A DNA stretch of 64,000 bases from Pseudomonadota bacterium (GCA_023387815.1 JAEWHK010000063.1:124001-188000); one strand, 5' to 3'; counted from the stretch's first letter, positions 1-8,091 are shown. Program-made: numbers and translations. Notes: generated by a model from the letters alone, not told the origin.

Positions 1-409
1 TCTCTTCATACGGAGGAGAATAAATCACCAGCAATCGGGCCGGTTCGGCGCTGGTCACGGTAAAAACGTGCTTCTTGTCAGCGGGGAAAAAACAGCAGTC
101 GCCGGCCTGCATGCTGCCTTTTTCGCCATCCATCTCTACGTCAGCCGTGCCCGACAGCAGATAGACGACCTGTTCAATACCCGGATGGGCATGTGGCAGC
201 GCCCCCCGGTTCTGTTCGATTGTACCCACCAGCACCTCCAGATGCCGGGCTCCTACCGTTTCCGGACCGATCAGCCGTCGGTTTACGGTGCCATGGTGAT
301 TCGCCGGACTGTAACCGGCCACATCCTGTTCACGCACAATCCAGGAGGGTCGCGCTGCCACATTGTCGCTTCCGGCCTGTCTCCCGGCGGAATCCATCGA
401 TTCTGTCAT
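1..409 (-). CDS. Cupin-domain protein, C-terminus cut by window edge
   Basis: The reverse strand reads openly from an ATG at 409 to the window edge, giving about 136 residues without a stop. The middle carries a cupin pattern: the metal-binding motif 1 HAHPGIEQVVYLLSG is followed by a glycine-rich turn (MQAGDCCFFPADKKHVF) that fits cupin motif 2 with its histidine. Such small cupins bind a divalent metal and act as sensors, isomerases or dioxygenase-like enzymes; nothing here fixes the substrate. A purine-rich GAGGAAA lies about 10 bases before the ATG. It is divergent from the betaine transporter operon, with a 338-base spacer. The 3' end lies outside the window, so total length is unknown. 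Confidence 0.8.
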   Translation of the reverse strand, partial: MTESMDSAGRQAGSDNVAARPSWIVREQDVAGYSPANHHGTVNRRLIGPETVGARHLEVLVGTIEQNRGALPHAHPGIEQVVYLLSGTADVEMDGEKGSMQAGDCCFFPADKKHVFTVTSAEPARLLVIYSPPYEE

Positions 410-502
410 TATTTGTATTTCCTCTATTGAGGCCTCGCCTCAAGTTTTCTTCAAAATTTCTTGTACATAAATTTATTTTCTCATATATGAAATGTATTGA
501 CT

Positions 503-521
503 CCTAGGGATAATCCCAAGG
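503..521. promoter_or_regulatory. 19-bp interrupted palindrome, candidate operator
   Basis: CCT-n-GGGAT-n-ATCCC-n-AGG is symmetric about base 512. It sits in the spacer between the divergent cupin gene and the ABC importer operon, about 95 bases from the cupin start and 227 from the first binding-protein start. The symmetry fits a dimeric repressor or activator site. I do not recognise the motif, and which gene it controls is open. Confidence 0.45.
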
Positions 522-595
522 GGCCAGTTTGCCGGCTTTCGACCAATTTGTTACAATGGCCCTGATTTCCAATCACCCGTTTCAATTGTGTACAC

Positions 596-683
596 CTTTC
601 GCTCCAGGCGAAAGTGCTTTACCTGTCAATCGGGCGCCTGCCGCCCATCTATTTTGTTTGTATCGACGGCGTTACGTCGTTTT
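596..683 (+). promoter_or_regulatory. Leader with three successive small hairpins ahead of proX
   Basis: Within the 338-base gene-free spacer 410-747, three short inverted repeats follow each other on the strand of the importer operon: CTTTCGC/GCGAAAG (596-614, 5-base loop), GGGCG/CGCCC (632-646, 5-base loop) and CGACG/CGTCG (664-679), the last followed by TTTT at 680-683. The third is terminator-like but weak. If transcription starts upstream of 590 this would be a structured 5' leader. It matches no riboswitch class I know. I found no convincing gene in the spacer. Confidence 0.35.
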
Positions 684-747
684 CCGCATACTCTTTGGCA
701 TACACAGTTATTTCTATAACCCTGTAAGACTTAAGGAGGCTACGGCC

Positions 748-1755
748 ATGTTTTTCAAACACAAACTTCTATGCTCGACCCTGCTCGCTGCTATCGGTCT
801 GGGCATGTCCGGCGCCGCCATGGCTGCTGATGCCCAATGTGAAGTCGATCGCACCGTCAACTTCGGCGGCATGAACTGGGAATCCAATCTGGTTCTGGTA
901 GACGTAGAACGCACCATTCTGGAAAAGGGCTTTGGATGTAAAACAGAAACGCTGCCCACAGAAACCCTGCCTGCCCTGGCTGCGCTGGAGCGCGGCGACC
1001 TGGACATCAATACCGAAGTCTGGCTCAACAGCGTGGGCGATCCCTGGGCCAAAGCCGAGAAAGGCGGCAAGGTTAAGCGTGTAGGTGAACTCTATACCGG
1101 TGGCGAAGCCTGGTTCATCCCCAAATATGTGGCTGAAAAATTCCCAGATCTGAAATCCGCGGCAGACCTGCCTAAATACAAAGAAGAATTTGCCGATCCT
1201 GAAGACCCAAGCAAAGGCCGTTTCTATGGCTGCCCTGCCGGCTGGGGTTGTGAAGTCGTCAACAGCAATCTGTACAAGGCGCTGAAGCTGGACAAAGACT
1301 TCACCCTGTACTCTCCTGGAACCGGCGCTGCACAGAAAGCCGCTCTTACCTCCGCCTACAAGCGCAAGCAGAACATCGTGTTCTACTACTGGTACCCAAC
1401 GCCACTGGTTGGCGCCCTGGATCTGGTCAAACTGGAACTGCCCGCCTACGACAAGGAAAAGCAGACCTGCCTGACAAAACCCGACTGCGCCGATCCTCAG
1501 CCTAGCGCCTTTGCCGAAAACCCCGTATTCACAGCCCTGAACACGGAATTCACCAAGCAGGCGCCCAAACTGACCGAGTTCTTCTCCAAAGTGTCCGTGC
1601 CACTGCCCGTCATGGATAAAACACTGGCCCATATGGAAGAAACCGGTGACGAATCCCGCGATGTGGCCGACTGGTTCCTGAAAAACCAAGGCGAAGTCTG
1701 GGAAAAATGGGTCTCTCCCGAAGTCGCTGCTAAAGTGAAGGAATCACTCAATTAA
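748..1755 (+). CDS. proX: Glycine betaine-type ABC transporter, periplasmic substrate-binding protein (paralogue 1)
   Basis: A 335-residue secreted protein of the ProX/OpuAC family, the periplasmic receptor of an osmoprotectant importer. Residues 1 to about 26 are a signal peptide ending AMA-AD. The mature part carries family-typical blocks (FGGMNWESN, PTETLPALAAL, WLNSVGDPW, FYYWYPTPLV). Six cysteines (near the mature N-terminus, in GCKTE, in YGCPAGWGC and in TCLTKPDC) recur in the next gene, suggesting disulfides. The start is set at 748 because AAGGAGG lies 9 bases upstream and the signal peptide begins there; the reading frame is open further 5' but that stretch is leader. It is the first gene of proX-proX-proW-proV. 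The ligand, betaine or another quaternary amine, is inferred. Confidence 0.85.
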   Translation: MFFKHKLLCSTLLAAIGLGMSGAAMAADAQCEVDRTVNFGGMNWESNLVLVDVERTILEKGFGCKTETLPTETLPALAALERGDLDINTEVWLNSVGDPWAKAEKGGKVKRVGELYTGGEAWFIPKYVAEKFPDLKSAADLPKYKEEFADPEDPSKGRFYGCPAGWGCEVVNSNLYKALKLDKDFTLYSPGTGAAQKAALTSAYKRKQNIVFYYWYPTPLVGALDLVKLELPAYDKEKQTCLTKPDCADPQPSAFAENPVFTALNTEFTKQAPKLTEFFSKVSVPLPVMDKTLAHMEETGDESRDVADWFLKNQGEVWEKWVSPEVAAKVKESLN

Positions 1756-1773
1756 GGTCGACTCTGCTCACGC

Positions 1774-1791
1774 GCCCGTCTGTGAACGGGC
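1774..1791. repeat. Intercistronic hairpin between the two proX genes
   Basis: GCCCGT/ACGGGC with a 6-base loop lies in the 87-base gap between the paralogous binding-protein genes. No U-tract follows, so it is unlikely to stop transcription; stabilising the upstream mRNA end is one possible role. Confidence 0.4.
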
Positions 1792-1842
1792 CGAAGCCAA
1801 TGGTACCGATAGTTCACTTTTAGCCATAAGAGGCGCACTGCC

Positions 1843-2847
1843 ATGATAAAGACTAAAGTTTTATCCGCTGTATTTATTGCTTCGGCCACGTTCGGGCTTG
1901 CCCGGCCTGCCCTGGCAGCCGATGCACCCCAGTGCGAATACAAAGACACCGTCAGGTTCGGCGGCATGAACTGGGAATCGAATCTCATCCTGGCCGATGT
2001 GGAACGCTATATCCTGGAAAAAGGCTATGGCTGCCAGACTGAAATGGTTCCCACTGAAACGCTCGCTGCACTTGCGGCATTGAATCGCGGCGACCTGCAG
2101 GTCAACACCGAAATCTGGCTCAACAGCATCAGCGATGCCTGGGTACAGGCGGAAAAGACCGGCAAGGTCAAGCGAGTGGGCGAACTGTATACCGGCCATG
2201 AAGGCTGGTATATCCCCAAATATACCGCTGACAAATTCCCGGATCTGAAATCGGCAGCCGACCTTGCCAAACACAAGGACGCATTTGCCGACCCGGAAAA
2301 TCCAGATAAAGGTCGTATTTACGGCTGTCCGGCAGGATGGAATTGTCAGGTGGTTGCAACCAACCTGGCCAAAGGGCTGAAACTGGACAAAGACTTCGAC
2401 GTGTATGCGCCGGGCACCGGTGCAGCCCAGAAGGCCAGCCTGATGTCTTCTTATAAACGCAAGAAAGATATCGTTTTTTATTACTGGGAACCGACACCAT
2501 TGGTCAGCTCGCTGGATCTGGTTCGCCTCACCATGCCTGCCTACGACAAGGAAAAACAGACATGTCTGACGCGCGAAGACTGCACCGATCCTCAGCCGGT
2601 CGACTATCCGGACAACCCCGTGTTCACAGCACTCAATACAGAATTCACGCAAAAGGCGCCCACGCTGACAGAATTTTTCAGCAAGATCAAAGTGCCTTTT
2701 GAAGTGGTGAACAAAACGCTGGCGCACATGGAAGAATCCGGCGATGAAACCAGCGAAGTGGCCCAGTGGTTCCTGAAAAACCAGCAGGACGTCTGGACGT
2801 CCTGGGTTCCTGCCGAGGTGGCAGAACGTGTCAAATCCTCACTCTGA
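1843..2847 (+). CDS. proX: Glycine betaine-type ABC transporter, periplasmic substrate-binding protein (paralogue 2)
   Basis: A 334-residue paralogue of the preceding binding protein, roughly two-thirds identical by eye over the whole mature length, so the pair most likely arose by tandem duplication. Residues 1 to about 25 form a signal peptide (ending ALAAD). FGGMNWESN, WLNSISDAW, YGCPAGWNC and FYYWEPTPLV align with paralogue 1, and all six mature cysteines are kept. One visible difference is FYYWEPTP here against FYYWYPTP in paralogue 1, in a segment that could line the ligand site, so the two may differ in specificity or affinity. It is followed by a hairpin and then the permease gene. 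Confidence 0.85.
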   Translation: MIKTKVLSAVFIASATFGLARPALAADAPQCEYKDTVRFGGMNWESNLILADVERYILEKGYGCQTEMVPTETLAALAALNRGDLQVNTEIWLNSISDAWVQAEKTGKVKRVGELYTGHEGWYIPKYTADKFPDLKSAADLAKHKDAFADPENPDKGRIYGCPAGWNCQVVATNLAKGLKLDKDFDVYAPGTGAAQKASLMSSYKRKKDIVFYYWEPTPLVSSLDLVRLTMPAYDKEKQTCLTREDCTDPQPVDYPDNPVFTALNTEFTQKAPTLTEFFSKIKVPFEVVNKTLAHMEESGDETSEVAQWFLKNQQDVWTSWVPAEVAERVKSSL

Positions 2848-2899
2848 AACCGCCGCCCTGCCGGTAAACGGTGCCCGCTTGCGGTCACACCTTGCCAGC

Positions 2900-2924
2900 G
2901 CCGCAGACTATCGTTTTCTGCGGC
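2900..2924. repeat. Intercistronic hairpin between proX and proW
   Basis: GCCGCAGA/TCTGCGGC is a perfect 8-bp stem with a 9-base loop in the 119-base gap between the second binding-protein gene and the permease gene. It lacks a U-tract. In importer operons such structures can keep binding-protein mRNA more abundant than permease mRNA; that role is inferred. Confidence 0.5.
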
Positions 2925-2966
2925 CGTGGCGCGGTCCCTCTCAATTTTTTATGAATCAAGAAAATT

Positions 2967-3824
2967 ATGTTTCCTGAAATTATCTCTGCGCGCGATGTGC
3001 GCAAAAGCATCGACGGGTTCGTAGACCATCTGGTAACGAACTACGCAGATGCGCTGAACGCGATGTCGGAACCCTTCCTGCATCTGCTGGTCTGGATTGA
3101 AAAAATCCTTCGCGGTGCCCCCTGGTGGAGCGTCATCCTGGTGGTCGTCATCGTTGCCTTCGCAGCCAGCCGCCGTATCGTCTTCTCTCTGGCCATGGGC
3201 GTGCTACTGGCCCTGCTAGGCATCCTGGGCTTGTGGGATGCCGGCATGCAGACGCTCTCGCTCATGATTATGGCAACTGCCATATCCATCATCATCGGCA
3301 TACCACTGGGCATTCTCACTGCCAAATCCAATCCCGTGCGTGCAGTCATGCTGCCGGTGCTGGACGTCATGCAGACTCTGCCCAGCTTTGTTTACCTTAT
3401 TCCGGTTGTGATGCTTTTCGGTCTGGGAAAAATTCCCGCGATTATTGCGACCGTAATTTACGCCGTGCCTCCGCTGATTCGCCTGACTGACCTGGGCATC
3501 AGACTGGTCGATCGCGAAGTCCTGGAAGCCTCGCGCGCTTTCGGGGCCTCTTCCACACAACAATTGTTCGGCGTGCAGCTGCCCCTGGCCCTGCCCAATA
3601 TCATGGCCGGTATCAACCAGACCACCATGATGGCGCTGTCCATGGTCGTGATCGCGTCCATGATTGGCGCGCGTGGCCTGGGTTATGAAGTACTGCTGGG
3701 TATCAACCGTCTGGAAGTGGGCCGTGGTCTGCTGGCCGGACTGGGTATTGTGATCCTCGCGGTCCTATTTGACCGCATCACCCAGTCTTACGGAAAACGC
3801 AAACATACAGGCGGTGCACGATGA
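2967..3824 (+). CDS. proW: Glycine betaine-type ABC transporter permease
   Basis: A 285-residue inner-membrane permease of the ProW/OpuAB type. After a cytoplasmic N-terminus with an amphipathic segment (residues 1-45) come about six to seven hydrophobic helices. Residues 85-260 hold the binding-protein-dependent transport domain, with the coupling-helix signature EASRAFGASSTQQLFGVQLPLALPNI near residue 191 that contacts the ATPase. It follows both proX genes, and its stop overlaps the ATPase start by 4 bases (ATGA), indicating translational coupling. Presumably two copies pair with two ATPases and receive substrate from either binding protein. Confidence 0.87.
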   Translation: MFPEIISARDVRKSIDGFVDHLVTNYADALNAMSEPFLHLLVWIEKILRGAPWWSVILVVVIVAFAASRRIVFSLAMGVLLALLGILGLWDAGMQTLSLMIMATAISIIIGIPLGILTAKSNPVRAVMLPVLDVMQTLPSFVYLIPVVMLFGLGKIPAIIATVIYAVPPLIRLTDLGIRLVDREVLEASRAFGASSTQQLFGVQLPLALPNIMAGINQTTMMALSMVVIASMIGARGLGYEVLLGINRLEVGRGLLAGLGIVILAVLFDRITQSYGKRKHTGGAR

Positions 3825-5335
3825 GTAAAATTGAAGTCAAAAATATCTACAAGATTTTCGGAAAAGAACCCGAAAAATGGATCGATGCCGTCAAACAGGG
3901 TATCTCCAAAGACGAACTGCTGGCCCGCAGCGGCCACACGCTGGGCCTGAAGGACATCAGTCTGAGTATTGAAGAAGGCAGCATCTATGTGATCATGGGG
4001 CTGTCAGGATCGGGCAAATCTACCCTGATCCGGCACTTCAACCGCCTGATCGAGCCCACATCCGGCCACATCCTGGTCGATGGTACCGATGTGGTCACGC
4101 TGGGACGCAAGGAACTGGAAAAATTCCGTCAGGGCACCATGAGCATGGTATTCCAGCGTTTTGGTCTGCTGCCGCATAAAACCGTGCTGGACAACGCAGC
4201 CTATGGCCTGTCCATTAAAGGCATGAGCAAATCTGAGGCGCATGAGAAAGCCGTTTACTGGCTTGATCAGGTTGGTCTGGCCGGCTTTGAAAACCAGTAT
4301 CCGCATCAGCTCTCCGGTGGGATGCAGCAGCGCGTCGGCCTGGCGCGCGCACTGGCTACCGATGCAGACATTCTGCTCATGGACGAAGCCTTCTCCGCCC
4401 TGGATCCCCTGATCCGTCGGGAGATGCAGAACCAGCTGCTGGAACTGCAGGCTCGTCTGAACAAAACCATTGTCTTCATTACCCACGATCTGGATGAAGC
4501 CCTGCGTCTGGGCAACCGCATCGCCATTCTGAAGGACGGCGAACTCATACAGGAAGGCACACCCGAAGACATCCTGCTGTCTCCGGACAACGAATACGTA
4601 GCCGCCTTCCTGCAGGATGTGAACCGTGGCAAGGCACTTAATGCCGGCCATGCCGTCAATGCGCCACGCCTGACACTGACCACGCGCGCCCGTCCCGCAC
4701 ATGCCATCGAACGCATGAAACAGTACGATTACAAGTTTGCACCTGTACTGGATGGCAAGGCCTTCGCCGGCCTGCTGCGCCTCTCGGCCGCGGAAGACGC
4801 CGTGCGTGCAGGCCTGCGCGATATCTCCTCCAAGGTGGAACAGGCCGTGACCGTTTCGGCAGACACCAATCTGGACGAAGTGCTGACCCATATGCTGCAA
4901 TCGACTGCACCAGTGGTCGTGACCGATGAAAACGACGAATTTGTCGGCGTCATGTCACGCGCCAAAGTCGTTGAACTGGTCAGCCCAATTATTGAAGGCG
5001 GCAATGGCGAGAATGGCAACGGCAACGCTGACGGCGATGCTGGCAGCAATGCAACTGCGGGCAGCGCTGTGGCCGGGGCAGCTAGCTCGACGGCTGCAGC
5101 TGCGGCAGACACTGCTGCCACTGGCGCCGCGGGCAATGCCGACAACGGCGCCCGGAATGCGTCTGCCAGCGCTGCAGAGAAAACCGAAGCCTCTGCTGAG
5201 CGCGCTGCGGCTTCCGGTGGGAACACCAGTCAGGCTGCACTGCAGGACGATGAGCCCGAGCCACCCGAAGGTGCGATCGAGCTGGATTCATCGTTGAAAA
5301 ACAAACCGGAAAAAACGCCAGGTCACCACAGCTGA
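3821..5335 (+). CDS. proV: Glycine betaine-type ABC transporter ATPase with CBS pair and Ala/Asn-rich tail
   Basis: A 504-residue ATPase of the ProV/OpuAA type. Walker A GLSGSGKST lies near residue 60, the signature LSGGMQQR near 165, Walker B ILLMDEAFSALD near 186 and the switch histidine in THDLDEA near 222. Residues about 275-395 form a CBS pair, which in this family senses ionic strength or nucleotides. From about residue 396 to 490 there is a long low-complexity tail rich in Ala, Gly, Asn, Ser and Thr, ending in an acidic and lysine-rich segment. ProV homologues are usually about 400 residues, so the tail is an addition. The gene overlaps proW by 4 bases and ends the operon at a terminator. 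Confidence 0.87.
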   Translation: MSKIEVKNIYKIFGKEPEKWIDAVKQGISKDELLARSGHTLGLKDISLSIEEGSIYVIMGLSGSGKSTLIRHFNRLIEPTSGHILVDGTDVVTLGRKELEKFRQGTMSMVFQRFGLLPHKTVLDNAAYGLSIKGMSKSEAHEKAVYWLDQVGLAGFENQYPHQLSGGMQQRVGLARALATDADILLMDEAFSALDPLIRREMQNQLLELQARLNKTIVFITHDLDEALRLGNRIAILKDGELIQEGTPEDILLSPDNEYVAAFLQDVNRGKALNAGHAVNAPRLTLTTRARPAHAIERMKQYDYKFAPVLDGKAFAGLLRLSAAEDAVRAGLRDISSKVEQAVTVSADTNLDEVLTHMLQSTAPVVVTDENDEFVGVMSRAKVVELVSPIIEGGNGENGNGNADGDAGSNATAGSAVAGAASSTAAAAADTAATGAAGNADNGARNASASAAEKTEASAERAAASGGNTSQAALQDDEPEPPEGAIELDSSLKNKPEKTPGHHS

Positions 5336-5360
5336 TGTTTGTCTGATCTGCGTTCAACGA

Positions 5361-5392
5361 AAAGGGCTGCCTTCATCGGGCAGCCCTTTTTT
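5361..5392. terminator. Bidirectional rho-independent terminator
   Basis: AAAGGGCTGC/GCAGCCCTTT forms a perfect 10-bp stem with a 9-base loop, followed by a T-run on the + strand and preceded by an A-run, so it can act in both directions. It lies 25 bases after the ATPase stop and just beyond the convergent LysE/ArgO gene, serving both. Confidence 0.88.
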
Positions 5393-5405
5393 AATATTTC
5401 TTCGT

Positions 5406-6017
5406 TTATCCCAGCGCCCCGCCGCCCACCAGTTGCCAGGCAATCACCCACATGGTCACGCCCACAATCAGGTCCAGGATTTTCCAGGAAACGGGCCGAC
5501 GAAACAGCGGCAGCAGCAAACGGGCGCCATAGCCCAGCGCAAAGAAAAACACTATTGATGCCGTAATCCCGCCTGCCGCGAACAGCCAGTGCTGATCCGG
5601 ATACTTGGTGGAAACCGAGCCAATCAGCAGCAGCGTATCCAGATAAACATGAGGATTGAGCCAGGTCAGGGCCAGACAGACCAGCAGCGTACGCTTTAAT
5701 GAAGGCGCTTCGATTTTGCTATCCTGCATGACCTCTGATTTGGTCAGCGCAGCATGAAAATGCAGCAACCCGTAGACAAACAGAAACAGCGCACCGGCGT
5801 ATTTGATGAGGGGAACAACGTGCGCCGCATAACGCGTCACCACAGAAAACCCCAGCACGCCCGTCAGAATCAGCGCAGCATCGGACAGGCTGCACACCAG
5901 ACAAATCCAGAAGACGTGGCTTTTGCGCAACCCCTGCTTCAGCACAAAGGCATTTTGCGATCCGATGGCAAGGATCAGGGAACCACTAAGAAACAGGCCG
6001 GCCAGGTACGCGTTCAT
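5406..6017 (-). CDS. LysE/ArgO-family amino acid exporter
   Basis: A 203-residue inner-membrane protein with about six hydrophobic helices, normal length for the LysE superfamily. Family hallmarks are SQNAFVLKQGLR near residue 20 and LTWLNPHVYLDTLLLIG near residue 120, the conserved Asn-Pro motif of LysE and ArgO. These proteins export basic amino acids such as arginine or lysine in exchange for protons. It is a single gene, convergent with the proXXWV operon and sharing its terminator. No LysG/ArgP regulator lies beside it, although these exporters often have one. Substrate assignment is by family only. Confidence 0.83.
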   Translation of the reverse strand: MNAYLAGLFLSGSLILAIGSQNAFVLKQGLRKSHVFWICLVCSLSDAALILTGVLGFSVVTRYAAHVVPLIKYAGALFLFVYGLLHFHAALTKSEVMQDSKIEAPSLKRTLLVCLALTWLNPHVYLDTLLLIGSVSTKYPDQHWLFAAGGITASIVFFFALGYGARLLLPLFRRPVSWKILDLIVGVTMWVIAWQLVGGGALG

Positions 6018-6184
6018 TCAGCTACTATTCAATCGCAATACGACTGACATTATGGTAAAAAGGAAACAGTCGCAATTATGACAACTGTGAGACAGATAAT
6101 ATATTCGGATTTGTCATACAAGCGTCATGCCTGCTTGTTGTAATAAGAGTCATTCCTGACCAGCACTTTTGGCCCGACATCATC

Positions 6185-7285
6185 TTGTCTGAACACGCAA
6201 CTACCCACTATCGTACGATCTGGATTTCTGACGTCCATCTGGGCACGAAGGGCTGTCAGGCAACTGCGCTGCTGGACTTCCTCAAATACAACGAATCCGA
6301 TACTCTTTATCTGGTAGGCGATATTATCGATGGCTGGCAGCTCAAGGGCAAGTGGTTCTGGCCACAATCGCACAATGACGTCATCCAGAAAATCCTGCGC
6401 AAGTGCCGTCAGGGCACCCGGGTCGTCTACGTGCCGGGCAACCACGACTCCTTCGCCCGGCATTATGTAGAGCAGAATTTCGGCGGTATTGAAGTCGTGG
6501 AAGAAACCGAACACGTTACCGCCGACGGCAGACGCCTGTGGATTCTGCATGGCGACCGCTTTGACGGTGTCGTGCAGTTTGCCCCCTGGCTTGCCTATGT
6601 GGGCGATCATCTTTACTCTGCTGCCCTGACCACCAATATCTGGCTCAACAACGCCCGTGCACGCATGGGCCTGGGCTACTGGTCCCTGTCCCAATATCTG
6701 AAGCAGAAAGTCAAAAACGCCGTCAGCTACATCTCGGCGTTTGAAGACGCAGTCATGCAGGAAGCCCGCAAGAATCACTACGATGGCGTGGTCTGCGGCC
6801 ATATCCATAAGGCCGAGATACGCGAAGTTGACGGCATTTTGTACTGTAATGACGGAGACTGGGTAGAAAGCATGACGGCGCTGGTGGAACACGACGACGG
6901 CTCCTTGCATATCGTCGCCTGGTCACCTCCCACCGTTGTCCGGGAGAAAAAGCCGCTACGCAGTCGCTTCAGACCGGCCATTGTGTCCTCAGAATCGGCG
7001 CAGGCGACTGTCGTTAGTAATCAGACTGCGGCTGATACAATCAATAGCGCCGATGTCATTGCGCAGGCCGATGCCCCTGGCGCCCCTTATGAAGCCCCTT
7101 ATCAGGGCCCGAGCAGCACAGCTACCGTCGATCCGATTGCTGCTCCTACGGCTGCTCCCACCGCTACTCCGATACCCAGCCCCGTCACCCGCAAGCGACC
7201 AAAGCCAGAAACAGAAAAGGCGCTGGCCGGGGCGGGGAATGACACGATGTCGGAAGACGAAAGCCGCGGCGTCACGCAAAGCTGA
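6185..7285 (+). CDS. LpxH-like metallophosphoesterase (UDP-2,3-diacylglucosamine diphosphatase family) with Pro/Ala-rich tail
   Basis: A 366-residue calcineurin-like phosphoesterase. The dimetal motifs stand in order: SDVHLG (near 16), GDIIDGW (near 46), GNHDS (near 91), HGDRFD (near 126) and GHIHKAE (near 204). This arrangement is that of the LpxH/LpxH2-type enzymes that cleave UDP-2,3-diacylglucosamine in lipid A synthesis, or related phosphatases. Residues about 255-366 are a low-complexity Ala/Pro/Thr-rich extension absent from usual family members (about 240-280 residues). No in-frame ATG precedes the SDVHLG motif closely; the start at 6185 is TTG with no strong ribosome-binding site, so the true start is uncertain. 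It stands alone on this strand. Confidence 0.78.
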   Translation: MSEHATTHYRTIWISDVHLGTKGCQATALLDFLKYNESDTLYLVGDIIDGWQLKGKWFWPQSHNDVIQKILRKCRQGTRVVYVPGNHDSFARHYVEQNFGGIEVVEETEHVTADGRRLWILHGDRFDGVVQFAPWLAYVGDHLYSAALTTNIWLNNARARMGLGYWSLSQYLKQKVKNAVSYISAFEDAVMQEARKNHYDGVVCGHIHKAEIREVDGILYCNDGDWVESMTALVEHDDGSLHIVAWSPPTVVREKKPLRSRFRPAIVSSESAQATVVSNQTAADTINSADVIAQADAPGAPYEAPYQGPSSTATVDPIAAPTAAPTATPIPSPVTRKRPKPETEKALAGAGNDTMSEDESRGVTQS

Positions 7286-7306
7286 GCGGCGCCACGGCAT
7301 CCATTT

Positions 7307-7324
7307 CGCGCAAAATTGCGCGAA
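7307..7324. terminator. Small GC-rich hairpin between convergent genes
   Basis: TCGCGCA/TGCGCGA with an AAAT tetraloop lies in the 44-base gap between the phosphoesterase stop and the convergent ABC permease stop. There is no U-tract, so it may act only as a weak or factor-assisted terminator. Confidence 0.35.
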
Positions 7325-7329
7325 CCCGC

Positions 7330-8091
7330 TTAAGGCCGCAACTTGTACCCGGTTTTGAACATCCAGGATACCACCAGCGCACAGATCAGCAGAATGAACA
7401 GAATCGTGAACAGGCTCACGAAATGGTTCACATCGGCCACGCCATAAAAACTCCAGCGAAAACCGCTGATCAGATATACCACGGGATTGAACAGTGCGAT
7501 TTTTGACCAGACGCCAGGCAGCATATGTATGGAATAGAATGCCCCGCCCAGGAACGTCAGCGGCGTAATCACCATCAGTGGAATGATCTGCAGTTTCTCG
7601 AACCCGTCTGCCCACAGACCGATAATAAAGCCGAACATACTGAAAGTGATCGCCGTCAGAACCAGAAACAGCACCATCCAGAACGGATGCTGGATCTGAT
7701 ACTCCACGAAGAAACGGGCCGTAATCAGGATCAGCAGGGACAGAATCAGCGTTTTGGTGGCCGCAGCCCCCACATAACCCAGAATCACCTCAAAATAGGA
7801 CACCGGCGCAGACATGATTTCATAAATCGTGCCCGACCATTTCGGCATATAAATCCCAAACGACGCATTCGACACACTCTGGCCCAGCAAAGCCATCATC
7901 AGCAGGCCGGGCACAATAAATGCCCCATAAGAAACCCCGTCGATCTCACCCATGCGCGAACCAATCGCCGCGCCAAACACAATGAAATACAGCGCCGTTG
8001 ACAGTACCGGTGACGCAATACTCTGCATCAGCGTGCGAAACGCCCGCGCCATTTCAAACTTGTAGATTGCCTTTACACCATAGACATTCAT
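7330..8091 (-). CDS. ABC-2 type exporter permease (YadH-like)
   Basis: A 253-residue membrane protein with about six hydrophobic helices in the ABC-2 permease arrangement, close to E. coli YadH in length. Residues 1-60 include the first helix and a conserved FGAAIGSRMG region. It overlaps the upstream ATPase gene by 4 bases (ATGA), so the two are coupled and form one exporter. The substrate of YadGH-type exporters is not established; polysaccharide, lipid or drug export are the usual guesses. The stop lies 44 bases from the convergent phosphoesterase gene. Confidence 0.83.
   Translation of the reverse strand: MNVYGVKAIYKFEMARAFRTLMQSIASPVLSTALYFIVFGAAIGSRMGEIDGVSYGAFIVPGLLMMALLGQSVSNASFGIYMPKWSGTIYEIMSAPVSYFEVILGYVGAAATKTLILSLLILITARFFVEYQIQHPFWMVLFLVLTAITFSMFGFIIGLWADGFEKLQIIPLMVITPLTFLGGAFYSIHMLPGVWSKIALFNPVVYLISGFRWSFYGVADVNHFVSLFTILFILLICALVVSWMFKTGYKLRP

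Noticed and set aside
529..747. N-terminal extension of the first proX gene
   Set aside because: The extension has no signal-peptide logic, while the ATG at 748 has AAGGAGG and starts a standard signal sequence.
769..1689. Long open frame on the minus strand opposite the first proX gene, with similar ones opposite the second proX (1861-2727) and proV (4004-4900)
   Set aside because: All are antisense shadows of well-supported genes; their translations are low in family motifs and rich in Gln, His and Phe, as expected from complementing a codon-biased gene.
7307..7324. Strong rho-independent terminator between phosphoesterase and ABC permease genes
   Set aside because: The stem is only 7 bp and has no U-tract, so I keep it only as a low-confidence hairpin.
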